This document shows positions 18,692 to 26,631 of a stretch of 64,000 bases of DNA, in pieces. Numbering within the stretch: the first letter of the stretch is position 1; each line of letters begins with the position of its first letter. The position numbers and the translations under genes were made by a program. Under the pieces are notes generated by a model. It made no database searches. It saw only the letters and a list, made by a program, of their open reading frames with translations, and was not told the DNA's origin. The stretch is from Oleiagrimonas sp963747595 (GTDB lineage Bacteria > Pseudomonadota > Gammaproteobacteria > Xanthomonadales > Rhodanobacteraceae), in assembly GCA_963747595.1 (NCBI GenBank), contig CAVVFO010000002.1:1240001-1304000 (forward strand), given 5' to 3'.

Positions 18692-18699
18692 CCCATCAG

Positions 18700-18957
18700 A
18701 TCAAGGAACGATGAGTGACGGATCCGCCTGCTGGCCGGAAGCCACCCTGACGCCCCCAAAGCTGCTCCTGAATCGCCGCAGCGAGTAGAACAGCCGGCGG
18801 GCAGTGCCCGCCCTACACAATCGCAGGATCGTAGGGCGGGCACTGCCCGACGTCTTCCCTGCGCTGTAACGAGCCGACATTTGATTGCTCGCCGAAAACC
18901 ACCTGATTTCCCGCAAGCAGGCGGCTCCGTCACTGGCGTTCCTTGAGCCGCCCTGCG
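18700..18957. repeat. Large palindromic intergenic repeat, copy 1 (interrupted)
   Basis: The left arm atcaaggaacg...gacggatccgcctgct (18700-18734) and the right arm aagcaggcggctccgtc...ccttgagccgccctg (18914-18955) are inverted copies of each other and match copy 2 at 20042-20165. The gtagggcg start of the left arm is now at 17205-17212, on the far side of the IS. The middle is longer than in copy 2 and holds an extra perfect hairpin. It fills most of the gap between the IS and accA, and no gene is seen in it. Confidence 0.7.
18799..18848. repeat. Perfect 18-bp inverted repeat (REP-like hairpin)
   Basis: The arm at 18799-18816 (gggcagtgcccgccctac) pairs without mismatch with 18831-18848 across a 14-nt loop. 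Each arm itself contains a small palindrome. It shares the gtagggcg core with the larger repeats nearby, so it may belong to the same REP-like family. Confidence 0.75.
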
Positions 18958-19024
18958 CGATAAACGCAACTTCCGCCTTCATTTGCCGCACCGCGCCCGC
19001 CTGTCGCGGCATATGCTCACCGGC

Positions 19025-19030
19025 TATACT
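19025..19030 (+). promoter_or_regulatory. Possible -10 element for accA
   Basis: TATACT at 19025-19030, five of six consensus bases, 31 bp before the accA start. The -35 region is poor (tgtcgc). Because the IS and repeats separate accA from dnaE, a promoter here would be needed for accA expression. Confidence 0.35.
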
Positions 19031-19060
19031 GGTCGTCTTTATGGGCTCCAAACGCTGCAC

Positions 19061-20020
19061 ATGAACCCGAATTTCCTCGATTTCGAACAACCGATCGCCG
19101 AGCTGGAAGCGAAGATCGACGAATTGCGCAATGCCAGCCACGGGCAGGCATTCGACATCGACGAGGAAGTCTCGCGCCTGCGTGGCAAGCTCAAGACCAA
19201 GACGGCGGAGATCTTCAGGAACCTCACGCCGTGGCAGATCACCCAGCTCTCGCGCCATCCGCGGCGCCCGTACACGCTGGATTACCTGGGCGTGATGTGC
19301 GAGGAATTCCGCGAACTGGCCGGTGACCGCGCCTACGCCGACGACAAGGCCATCGTCGGTGGCTTGGCGCGCATCAACGGCCGCGCCGTGATGGTCATCG
19401 GCCACCAGAAGGGTCGCAAGACCAAGGAAAAGATGCTGCGCAACTTCGGCATGCCGCGCCCCGAAGGCTACCGCAAGGCGCTGCGCCTGATGAAGATGGC
19501 CGAACGCTTCGGCCTGCCGGTACTGACATTCATCGACACCATGGGCGCCTATCCCGGCGTCGGTGCCGAGGAACGCGGCCAGTCCGAGGCCATCGCCCGC
19601 AATCTGCTGGAAATGGCCGAGCTGCGCGTGCCCATCGTATGCACAGTGATCGGCGAGGGTGGTTCCGGCGGTGCGCTGGCCATCGGCGTGGGCGATCGCG
19701 TCAACATGCTGCAGTACTCCACCTATTCCGTGATCACGCCGGAAGGTTGCGCCACCATCCTGTGGCGCAGTGCCGAACGCGCCAAGGACGCCGCCGAGGC
19801 GCTGGGCATGACCGCACCCAAGATCAAGGACATCGGCCTGATCGACAAGATCATCCGCGAACCGCTGGGCGGTGCGCACCGGAATCCGCATTCCATCGCC
19901 GTGCGTCTGAAAGTGGTGCTCATGAACCAGCTCGACGAACTCGGCGCCCTTCCCGTGGACGACCTGCTGGAGCAACGCTACCAGCGCCTGCGGAAATTCG
20001 GCGCCTACACCGGCGGCTGA
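19061..20020 (+). CDS. accA: Acetyl-CoA carboxylase carboxyltransferase subunit alpha
   Basis: A 319-residue subunit that, with AccD, transfers carboxyl from biotin to acetyl-CoA to give malonyl-CoA, the first step of fatty-acid synthesis. The N-terminus (MNPNFLDFEQPIAELEAKI) and the crotonase-fold motifs LAGDRAYADDKAIVGG, GAYPGVGAEERGQSEAIA and GEGGSGGALAIGVGDRV are all in place. Length is normal. ATG 19061 fits the family; the open frame upstream of it is non-homologous. The ribosome binding site is weak. Confidence 0.96.
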   Translation: MNPNFLDFEQPIAELEAKIDELRNASHGQAFDIDEEVSRLRGKLKTKTAEIFRNLTPWQITQLSRHPRRPYTLDYLGVMCEEFRELAGDRAYADDKAIVGGLARINGRAVMVIGHQKGRKTKEKMLRNFGMPRPEGYRKALRLMKMAERFGLPVLTFIDTMGAYPGVGAEERGQSEAIARNLLEMAELRVPIVCTVIGEGGSGGALAIGVGDRVNMLQYSTYSVITPEGCATILWRSAERAKDAAEALGMTAPKIKDIGLIDKIIREPLGGAHRNPHSIAVRLKVVLMNQLDELGALPVDDLLEQRYQRLRKFGAYTGG

Positions 20021-20041
20021 GCCCATCTGCCAGGCAACTCT

Positions 20042-20165
20042 GTAGGGCGCATCAAGGAGCGTCCGCGACGGATCCGCCTGCTTTCCGGGGCTCGGTGGCT
20101 TGCGGTAAACCAACCGTCCCAGCGAAGCAGGCGGCTCCGTCGCTTTGCTCCTTGAGCCACCCTAC
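20042..20165. repeat. Large palindromic intergenic repeat, copy 2 (intact)
   Basis: A 124-bp imperfect palindrome just after accA. It opens with gtagggcgcatcaaggagcg and closes with gctccttgagccaccctac; the inner arms are gacggatccgcctgctt and aagcaggcggctccgtc. It is the uninterrupted version of copy 1 and shows what the IS target looked like. It could also serve as a transcription end for accA, although it lacks a T tract. Confidence 0.75.
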
Positions 20166-20266
20166 GGGTTATTTCCAGGACAGATCGGATTCTCTTTCGT
20201 GTGCCGTGCAATCGCGAAGATAGAGGTTGATGAGGCTCTGGCGGGGGATTCCGGTGTGGCAAAAAC
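20166..20266. other. Accessory intergenic stretch before the prophage
   Basis: Together with copy 2 of the repeat and the prophage end this completes the gene-free span from accA to the first prophage gene at 20447. No gene, RNA or promoter that I can support is seen. It leads into a run of 20 G. Confidence 0.5.
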
Positions 20267-20286
20267 GGGGGGGGGGGGGGGGGGGG
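20267..20286 (+). repeat. Homopolymer of 20 G
   Basis: Twenty consecutive G residues, ending on the first base of the prophage target duplication. Such a tract is prone to slippage, both biologically and in sequencing, so its true length is uncertain. Confidence 0.9.
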
Positions 20287-20293
20287 TGGGGTA
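20286..20293 (+). repeat. Target site duplication, right-end copy
   Basis: GTGGGGTA, directly adjacent to the TGT that opens the prophage; the same 8 bp follow the ACA at the other end (58610-58617). No other duplication length from 1 to 8 fits both junctions. Confidence 0.8.
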
Positions 20294-20338
20294 TGTAAGC
20301 CGACACATGGTTTGCGAAATTGCGACACATGGTTTGCG
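20294..20338 (-). repeat. Prophage right end (attR) with tandem transposase sites
   Basis: The terminal TGT is followed by cgacacatggtttgcg at 20301-20316 and an identical copy at 20323-20338, a 22-bp period. In Mu the transposase binds adjacent 22-bp sites at the right end, so these are the likely R1 and R2 equivalents. The first copy is also the core of the terminal inverted repeat shared with 58586-58609. Confidence 0.75.
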
Positions 20339-20446
20339 GAGTGCGTGAAGCCGTTTTTAAGGGCGATTGAAAGGCAAATTACCACGTCCTGAAGATGTGC
20401 TTTGCGAGCCGGCGCTTTCCGCCGGGCCACGCGAGGATCGGTTTGG

Positions 20447-20863
20447 TCATGTTGCGTCAGAAATGCAGGGCAGTCGCCGGCGCATCATGACAGCGGCCTC
20501 GACGTCGGTAATCAACCGCTCCCAGCCCCGGCGCCCTGTCATCCTGAGCTGCGTGCAGCCCATATCGATCGCCCAGCGATTCCACGCCTCATGAGCGGCA
20601 GGCAGCCACTCTTTCGCGTTCGCTCCGCCGACCCACTTGACGTACGCTGTGCGGCCCAGCGGGAAATCCTGCCAACTCGTAATTGAGAAGGCGTGCTGGC
20701 ACGCCCACAGCACCATGCGCCCTTCCATCAGCGCTGCGTACACGTCCTCGGGGCGATACTCGCCGCCCATGTCGATGGCTTTCTCCAGGCATTTGAGCGC
20801 GTCAGCCCATACGCTCGGAATGAGTGGAGCGGCTACTGGCTGCATTTTCATCGTGAGGATCAT
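20447..20863 (-). CDS. GNAT-like phage protein at the right end
   Basis: A 138-residue protein, last gene before the prophage end. It resembles the small GNAT-fold proteins found beside tail genes in many phages: a VYAALMEGRMVLWACQ start, a TSWQDFPLGRTAYVKWVGGA core, and the typical AIDMGCTQLRMTGRRGWERLI ending. Substrate unknown. Its place at the extreme right end is the position of mom in Mu, whose product is also GNAT-related and modifies phage DNA, but a functional link is only inference. ATG at 20863, 20851 or 20845 are all possible starts. Confidence 0.65.
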   Translation of the reverse strand: MILTMKMQPVAAPLIPSVWADALKCLEKAIDMGGEYRPEDVYAALMEGRMVLWACQHAFSITSWQDFPLGRTAYVKWVGGANAKEWLPAAHEAWNRWAIDMGCTQLRMTGRRGWERLITDVEAAVMMRRRLPCISDAT

Positions 20864-20879
20864 GCTTGGGCTGCGAAAG

Positions 20880-21539
20880 TCACGGGTGGATTACAAGCGC
20901 AGAGTAGCCGCCCTGATCGCCGGAGGTGAAGTTGTAGCTACCGATGCTCGCGGTCGTGGGGGAAACAACATGACCAATCGACACATTTGGAGTGTCGGAC
21001 GCTTCGTCCTCGGAGAATCCGGATGTCGTGTAAGGGATACCGCCAAATTCCGCGGCGACGATTACAAGAGACTGTGCTGGTGGAGCATATGGCAGTTGCA
21101 TCTGCCACACCGATTCGCCACTTATCGGCACGGAACTCGGCGCTTCATAGGCACCGGAGGTGGTGATGTAGACCGCTGCCGAAGCGTAACCGTAGTACCA
21201 CGACCCATCGACACTGATCGTAATCGTCCCGGAAGCCGCCGCTGTCGCCGTCCAGAACAACTGGCGCGGAGAACCGCCAGACGTGGGCGCGTCAGAGAGC
21301 AGGGTATAGGCGTTCGAGGCGTCGTCGCTGCATGTAGGCGTGAACCGCGATAGAAAGGTGCCGGAAGCCGTGTAGGCGATGGTGATTTGGTCGCCTGCCT
21401 CTACATCTAGCGTGAGAACGTTGGGGGTGGGTGGGCTGCCCGCAGCACGCGAGCTAGACGCCATGCGTTTTATCGTGACTGCCCCGCTGCTTTGCGCCGC
21501 ACCAGATGCAGCAACCTGCAATAGCTGCGCAAGGTTCAT
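20880..21539 (-). CDS. Predicted tail-fibre or tail-tip-associated protein, 219 aa
   Basis: Not recognised. The sequence is rich in Ser, Thr, Gly and aromatic residues with alternating patterns suggesting an all-beta fold, and has no signal peptide or membrane segment. It is translated from an ATG overlapping the previous stop, so it belongs to the tail-fibre operon. Being distal in the fibre block, it may be a receptor-binding or fibre-cap protein; that is inferred from position only. The frame is intact, unlike the tail-tip genes behind it. Confidence 0.6.
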   Translation of the reverse strand: MNLAQLLQVAASGAAQSSGAVTIKRMASSSRAAGSPPTPNVLTLDVEAGDQITIAYTASGTFLSRFTPTCSDDASNAYTLLSDAPTSGGSPRQLFWTATAAASGTITISVDGSWYYGYASAAVYITTSGAYEAPSSVPISGESVWQMQLPYAPPAQSLVIVAAEFGGIPYTTSGFSEDEASDTPNVSIGHVVSPTTASIGSYNFTSGDQGGYSALVIHP

Positions 21540-21994
21540 GACGGCGACCTCTCGCCGGTCATTGTGAAGCCGGTGCTGTCGGTGTGGCAGAGGATGCCGG
21601 CCAATGCGCTCTGTCCTGCAGTCTTGAGCGTCGTTGTGGTTTCGACCGGGTCCACGCCGGAGCCTGCGACCACGGTGACTTGCCCGGCGCCGCCTTGCTG
21701 TATGCCGACGGTATCGCCCCGCACGAACACGCCCTGGGGCACGGTCACGGTGATGTCGGCGGCATTGGTCAGGCGCACAATCGTGCCGGCGTCACTGGCC
21801 TGCAGGGTGTACGTGGTGCCGGTCTGCTCGGTGTAGGCGATGCGGGTATCGGTGTTGACCTTGTATGCGATCTGGCCCCCGCTATCGGTCATGTAGATGT
21901 CGAACCCGGCGCCCACTCGAACGCAGTACATCGTGTCGGGCGCAAGCGTGCCAGGCAACGCGGCGAGGACTTTGCTGATGGCGAAAGTGCTCAT
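21536..21994 (-). CDS. Phage structural protein, fibre region, 152 aa
   Basis: Begins MSTFAISKVLAALPGTLAPDTMY, a pattern also seen at the start of the next upstream gene (FKIYRETALPGTLQPYALY), so the two share an N-terminal module of the form ALPGTLxPxxxY. The rest is beta-rich with TIVRLTNAADITVTVPQG and a Gly-rich turn. This looks like a tail-fibre or tail-tip attachment protein. No catalytic motif is seen. Confidence 0.6.
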   Translation of the reverse strand: MSTFAISKVLAALPGTLAPDTMYCVRVGAGFDIYMTDSGGQIAYKVNTDTRIAYTEQTGTTYTLQASDAGTIVRLTNAADITVTVPQGVFVRGDTVGIQQGGAGQVTVVAGSGVDPVETTTTLKTAGQSALAGILCHTDSTGFTMTGERSPS

Positions 21995-21995
21995 G

Positions 21996-22565
21996 TCACC
22001 ATGCCGTCGATGAGTACTCGGTCTTGACCTGCGTGCCGGAGTAGGTCATCTCGCCTGCTGCGTTTTCGCCGATCTTGTCAAGCTCGGTCTTGTTGGCGTG
22101 CGCATGGCGCTTGGTGACGGCGTCATCGATATTTGCCGGCGAGCTGGACGGGCCGCCCTGGATGCTGGCCCACTGCAGCACAACGTCCATCGATTCGGCT
22201 TCGGCGGTCTTGATCCAGGTGGTGTTGGCGTAGTCGTACAGGTAGGTGGCGCCGCCGGAATCGACAGTGCTGTCTGCCGTGGCATCCTGCACGTAGGCGT
22301 ACACGTTTGCGCCGGGGGACAGCGCATCGCGCGCGGCGATGTCGGCGACAATCAGCAGATCGCTGGTGCCTGCTGATGCCATTGAGGAGTCGATCATCGA
22401 CTGGATATCGGCTTTGTTGATGACGTGGCGGGTTGCGGTGGCGTCGGCATTGGTGGACACCACTTCCATCAGATTGGGATCACCGGACGGCGCAATCAGG
22501 TACAGCGCATAAGGCTGCAGGGTGCCGGGGAGCGCGGTTTCGCGATAGATCTTGAACGTTGCCAT
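21996..22565 (-). CDS. Phage tail-fibre-like protein, 189 aa
   Basis: Shares the ALPGTLxPYALYL N-terminal pattern with the following gene. It contains IAARDALSPGANVYAYVQDATADSTVDSGGATYLY, a repeat style common in phage fibre and tip proteins, and ends KRHAHANKTELDKIGENAAG, where the HxHxNKxxLD sequence is a known phage-fibre motif. It is therefore likely part of the adsorption apparatus. ATG 22568 and 22565 are adjacent; the second is used here. Confidence 0.65.
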   Translation of the reverse strand: MATFKIYRETALPGTLQPYALYLIAPSGDPNLMEVVSTNADATATRHVINKADIQSMIDSSMASAGTSDLLIVADIAARDALSPGANVYAYVQDATADSTVDSGGATYLYDYANTTWIKTAEAESMDVVLQWASIQGGPSSSPANIDDAVTKRHAHANKTELDKIGENAAGEMTYSGTQVKTEYSSTAW

Positions 22566-22571
22566 CATCGT

Positions 22572-22838
22572 TTACCAGTTTGTGGAGGAATAGGGGATGG
22601 ACGGTTCGCGCCATTCGATGTCGCCATCGGCAGCGCTTGCTTTCGTAGCGACCTGACCGGTCGTGCCTCCGGCGATCTGCGACTGCTGCACGTAGCGCAC
22701 ATCGGCCTGCGCCTGGGTGATGCCTCCGGTTGGTTGCCCGCTGCCACCGGGATAAACGCTGGTATGGGCAAGCGTGAGCACTTTTGTCTGCACCCGCGAC
22801 GCAGACCGGTAGACGATTTGCGTCACGGCGTCAGTCAT
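22572..22838 (-). CDS. Short phage fibre-like protein, 88 aa
   Basis: Contains ITQAQADVRYVQQSQIAGGTTGQVATKASAADGDIEWREP, closely like the GTTGQVLxKxSxxDGDVEW pattern of phage tail-fibre proteins. The gene is short and overlaps the previous one by 8 bp. It probably links the tail tip to the fibre proteins that follow. Confidence 0.65.
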   Translation of the reverse strand: MTDAVTQIVYRSASRVQTKVLTLAHTSVYPGGSGQPTGGITQAQADVRYVQQSQIAGGTTGQVATKASAADGDIEWREPSIPYSSTNW

Positions 22839-23145
22839 GGGTCACATCCTGTTTGACGAGGATCTCGAACGTCGGGGTGCTGTATGTATCGCCGGGTGAA
22901 TCGCCATATTGGATGTCGCACACCAGAACTCCGACCGGCCAAGACTGAGTCTGGTCGCCGCCAGCGCTCAAGGTGTAGACGCCCAGGTCGTCGGATTGTG
23001 TGACCTCCAGCTCCTGTGCCAATTTGCCAGCTGGCGTGCGCACTTGGGCGCGGATGGCGGGCAATGCTGCAGGCTCGCCATCTACTAAATACGCGCAGGT
23101 GAGCAGGAAGCTGTCGCCGCGCTTGCATTGGAGCTGATCAGCCAT
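22831..23145 (-). CDS. Phage baseplate/fibre-associated protein, about 104 aa
   Basis: Soluble and beta-rich: QCKRGDSFLLTCAYLVDGEPA, then TPAGKLAQELEV, YTLSAGGDQTQSWPVGVLVCDIQY and a final PTFEILVKQDV. The pattern resembles the N-terminal domain of phage upper-baseplate or fibre-adaptor proteins. It directly follows the tail hub gene. Starts at 23154 (GTG), 23151 and 23145 (both ATG) are in frame; the last gives the cleanest N-terminus. Confidence 0.55.
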   Translation of the reverse strand: MADQLQCKRGDSFLLTCAYLVDGEPAALPAIRAQVRTPAGKLAQELEVTQSDDLGVYTLSAGGDQTQSWPVGVLVCDIQYGDSPGDTYSTPTFEILVKQDVTHD

Positions 23146-23150
23146 ATGCA

Positions 23151-25294
23151 TCACGATCCTGTGCCGTAGTCGAATGCGGCGACCAGCGATTGATTGCTGG
23201 GCAGGTCATCGCGCACCGCATCGATCTCGACGCGCACCGCACCGGCGCCACTGACGGATGGCGTCAGCGTGGTGTCGGTGATGCCGGTGGCGGTGCTGTC
23301 CAGCGAGCCGTCGAGATAGACGCGCACGGTGTAGGTGGTGCCGGCCTCGGGACCAATGTCGCCCTGCAGCGTATCGATCAGCTGGTCTGCCTGCGTGACG
23401 CGATCGCGATGCGACCATGTCAGCGTTAGCGGTGCGGTGACGGCTGCGGGATAGCGCTCGCCGTTGATTTGCAGATTGCCCGGCGGATATGGCCGCGCGG
23501 CGCGCTGGTCCAGCGTGGCTTGCGCGACGGGGGCCAGCGACATGTCCAGTTCGCCCAGGCCGGTGCGTGTCAGCAGCTTGGCATCGACCGTTTCACCGGT
23601 GGCGTATTCGGTGGTATCCACGCCCGTGAAATGGTCGGTGAACCAAATGCGCGCGCCTTGTGCATGCGCTGCCGGCACCGTATCCACGCAGCCGCGGCCC
23701 AGGGTCACGGCGCCGCTGCCCGCATCGATGGCATCCACGCGGCACAGCTCGTCATCGATGAGCGCCTCGGTGCCGACCTCCACCTGATCAAGATCCACGC
23801 CGTCGGTCACGATGATCGCGGTGTCGGCGGGGCCAATGACGGCCTGCAATAGCCCCTGCGGCGCGAAGTCGCCAGCGCCGACCTCGGCGTAGGCGCTGGC
23901 GCCGTCCACCTGCGTCATCAGCGTGTAATCGTAGGCCACGCCTTGCGGCCGCCGCCCAAGGCGCCCACGTAGCCGGCGTCGGCATCCAGCGCGTCCAGGT
24001 TGGCGCGGCTCAGGCGAGCGGCAAGGTCGCGGTAGGACGACTCGTGCAGCACCTGCGCAGTGATCGGCAGCGGCTTGCTTTGCGGCTCGGTCCAGCCCTG
24101 GGTGTTGACGGCGATGTAGCTGGCCGCCGGCAGGCCGAAGATGTCCTGCGCAAACTTGATGGTGACCGACTTGTCGCTGGGCTTGCCGTCCTGCACATCG
24201 ATGATGCGCACCGGCATGTGTTCCACGCGCTGGCCGCCGAACGTGAAGCTGAAGGACATGACATCGCCGCGCAAAATGTCGGTGTCCGATGTCTGCACAA
24301 CGACTTCGCCGGTGGCCAGCAGCGCGGACTGCGCGCGGCAATCGCGTTCCGCCAGGCGTGCGCCCAGCGCCGCATTCCATGCGCCGGGGTAGGCGGCCTG
24401 CTTGGCCACGTCGGCGCCCTGGGCAAGGGCGTTGGCGAGGTTCTGCGCGGTGATGGATGCGTCCTTGTTTGTCGCGCTGTCGTGTAGGTGACCTGACCTG
24501 GTTGACCGTGCCATCGAGGGCCGCTTGATCGTAGCTTTTGAGCTGCACGATGTTGCTCTCGTCAAGCACCGGCAGCGTTGCGGGGTCGTAGTCATCGCGG
24601 ATCAGGCGCAGGAAAGATTTGCCGGTGGACGGATCCTCAACAAACATGCCGGAGCAGTGGTCGCAGATGGTCTGAATGGCCTTGTTGACGCCGTCGCTTT
24701 TCGAGAATTTCAGGCTAAGCCCGAGATTCTCGTCGAACAGCTGCTGCGCGGCGGCTTTGTGACGCACAAGATCGAGACGATCCGGCGACCAGCCCAATAC
24801 CTCCACGCACAGCCGATAGATCCAGTGCGCGGGGTTGAGCCCCATGCCCGTAAGTCCCGGATAGCCGACCCCGGCCAGATCCGGCTCCCCCGCACCCGGC
24901 ACGCGCCACCCCGCCTTGATGGCACGCACCTTGTGCGACCAGGGCTTGATATAGGGGTTGAGCGCCGTGACGCGCCCATCGTAGACCAACGTGAGCAAAC
25001 CGCGATTGGCGGACTGCGGCGCGCCGCGCAACAATTCCAGCAGCGCGTTGGGCTGCTGATCTGCCTCGCCCATGCAGATGTACAGATAGCCCTGCAGGCC
25101 GCCTTCCTTTTTCTCGCCGCCGAACAGGTTGGGGGCGTCGATATACACCGCTGGCTGGACGTGACATTGCCGGACCATGCAGTGCGGTCGCCCGCGCGCA
25201 GCTCCAGGTACGCATCCACCGGGCCGCGACACAAGCCGGCCTGCAGCGTCATGCTGTACCAGTACCCGATGGTGACCTTGCCGCCCTTACCCAG
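23151..25294 (-). pseudogene. Tail tip/hub protein, frameshifted
   Basis: The reconstructed product of about 710 residues begins near GKGGKVTIGYWYSM and contains LCRGPVDAYLELRAGDRTAWSGNVT, IDAPNLFGGEKKEGG and NPYIKPWSHKVRAI, all typical of the B3-type tail hub family. The C-terminal part carries fibronectin-like strands. The frame is broken at about 25165 (one base missing), 24495 (two missing or one extra) and 23940 (one missing); each shift is obvious because the family sequence continues in another frame. Given the intact sense on both sides, sequencing error is as likely as decay. Confidence 0.75.
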
Positions 25295-25510
25295 TGCAGC
25301 GTCCTCTCGCGCGATGGCGCACACGCGCCGCGCGAACGCATCGTCGATCTGTTCAACCTGCTCGATGGGCATGCCCCCGCGCAGAAACGCGCGATAGTCC
25401 AGGCCATGCATCGCGAACCAGCCACGCACACCATCCGCGCACAGCACGCCGGTACCAGCGATGCGTGCGGCGCGTGCGTGACGCATGGTGACGATGACCG
25501 GCTGCGTCAT
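25292..25510 (-). pseudogene. Small tail-region protein fused to the hub frame
   Basis: Starts MTQPVIVTMRHARAARIAG from an ATG overlapping the previous stop and continues LCADGVRGWFAMHGLDYRAF, the hallmark of a short protein that lies between the BR0599-type protein and the hub in B3-like phages. Here it runs without a stop into the hub frame (REDAALGKGGKV), which is best explained by a small deletion near 25295 rather than a real fusion. Function unknown. Confidence 0.55.
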
Positions 25511-25750
25511 TTGCCGCTGCTCGTCTTGATGGGCGTGTGCGCAAATTGCCGTAGTCGAGAGAGCCTGGTCGTCGATCCACACGTCGCCGCCGACCATGCT
25601 CACCGGCCGTCCGTCCTCGGCCGTCGGCACGTTGAAATCCGACAGCGTGGATGGCTGCGCGTTGCTGTTGCGCTTGCTCGCGGTGATCGCGAAAAACAGG
25701 CTGATCACAAGGATAATGATGTACACCCAGGTATACGGATCATGACGCAC
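25507..25750 (-). pseudogene. Small membrane-anchored tail-tip protein, frameshifted
   Basis: Begins VRHDPYTWVYIIILVISLFF, a single hydrophobic N-terminal segment, then STLSDFNVPTAEDGRPVSMVGGDVWIDD, typical of the small protein preceding the hub in B3-like phages. Its proper end, DYGNLRT...PIKTSSGK with a TGA at 25507-25509, is in another frame, so one or two bases are missing near 25550-25565. GTG 25750 is the only in-frame start close to the previous stop. Confidence 0.55.
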
Positions 25751-25752
25751 CT

Positions 25753-26545
25753 CTAGAAAATCGGATTGCTGCCCATCGGATTCTTGAGCGGGATGTTCTC
25801 CTGCCCACCGAAATTTGTGATGTTGTCGAACTTGGCGCAGCCACCGGCGCCAGTCGTGTGATCGCAGCCGGAATATGCGGACACGATGGTGCCGACGGGG
25901 ATGTCCGCAGGCGTGAGAAGTGTCAGCGTGTCGCCGGCATGCGCGGTGACATAGCGGCGCTCCACGGCGGCGCCGATCTGGTACTGGATATACCCGCCGT
26001 TGAAGTCGCCGTCCGCGCGCGGCCCAGGCCGCGGCACTCACGGTGATCCGGCGGAGCCGTCAGTGCCGTCGATGCGCCGCGCATCCGGGTTGGCGTTGCA
26101 CAGTCCGAGCCCGGCGCTGTACAGGCGCAGCGGACATGCTTCTGCCAGTTGCGGGTCAGGCCGTTGGCGTTGGCGTCGGCCGTTTCCGGCTTGCACAGGA
26201 TCTGCGCCTTGGTGGCGGACTTCACCCTCACGCCCGCCACGGTGCCGGTCGAGCGACGCGCGCCGTGCTCTCGCCCTTGCGCAGCCACAGCAGCTGCACG
26301 GTGACGCTCTCGGTGGTGGGCTGCGGGATATACAAGCCCACAAGTTCCATCACCAGCGGCACCGTCAGCTTGAGCTGATCCTGCTCCGGGTCGCCGGAGC
26401 GGTGCAGGGATCGAGGACATGCCAGGCACATGGATATAGCTCTGCTGCGCATACACCGCATCGCTGCCATCCAGCGTGCAGCGCCAGTGCTGCGGGCCGC
26501 GCTGGAAATCCAGAGTTCGCTGGTGCGTTTGAACAAACCCATCAT
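25753..26545 (-). pseudogene. Phage BR0599-family protein, frameshifted
   Basis: The C-terminus GCDHTTGAGGCAKFDNITNFGGQENIPLKNP is the clear signature of the phage BR0599 family, a tail-tip component. The N-terminal part begins MMGLFKRTSELWIS and passes through YAQQSYIHVPGM, QLKLTVPLVMELVGLYIPQP and VKSATKAQILCKPETADANANG, each in a different frame from its neighbour. At least five shifts are needed to restore it, mostly single missing bases. Confidence 0.65.
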
Positions 26546-26631
26546 GGCGCGGGCTCCTCGGCAGGCACCGCCACGAACCTGCCGTCGCACGGTGCCAGGC
26601 CCTCGCTGTCGGTCAGGGTCAATCTCATACG
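26542..26631 (-). CDS. Possible very small protein, about 28 aa
   Basis: An ATG overlapping the stop of the preceding gene starts MRLTLTDSEGLAPCDGRFVA and ends AEEPAP just before the BR0599-type gene. The overlaps at both ends look like translational coupling. Given the frameshifts around it, it may equally be a stray fragment. Confidence 0.25.
   Translation of the reverse strand, partial: RMRLTLTDSEGLAPCDGRFVAVPAEEPAP

Larger units (their letters stand above)
17213..18699 (-). mobile_element. IS110-family insertion sequence, IS1111 type
   Basis: About 1.49 kb between dnaE and accA, with one transposase gene on the - strand. Perfect 12-bp subterminal inverted repeats (ATGGACTCCTCC at 17216-17227 and its complement at 18680-18691) lie a few bases inside the ends, as in the IS1111 subgroup. 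The boundaries come from comparison with the uninterrupted repeat at 20042: the flanks gtagggcg and atcaagga are contiguous there and are split by this element. No target duplication is seen, which fits the family. Confidence 0.8.

Noticed and set aside
20145..20348. 67-codon + frame across the G tract
   Set aside because: It contains a poly-Gly from the homopolymer and crosses the prophage end.
22098..25397. Several + strand open frames opposite the tail genes
   Set aside because: Low-complexity antisense frames with no start signals; the tail genes on the - strand explain the region.
24710..26041. 443-codon - frame that joins parts of three tail genes
   Set aside because: The joined text changes family identity along its length and is a product of the frameshifts in this belt.
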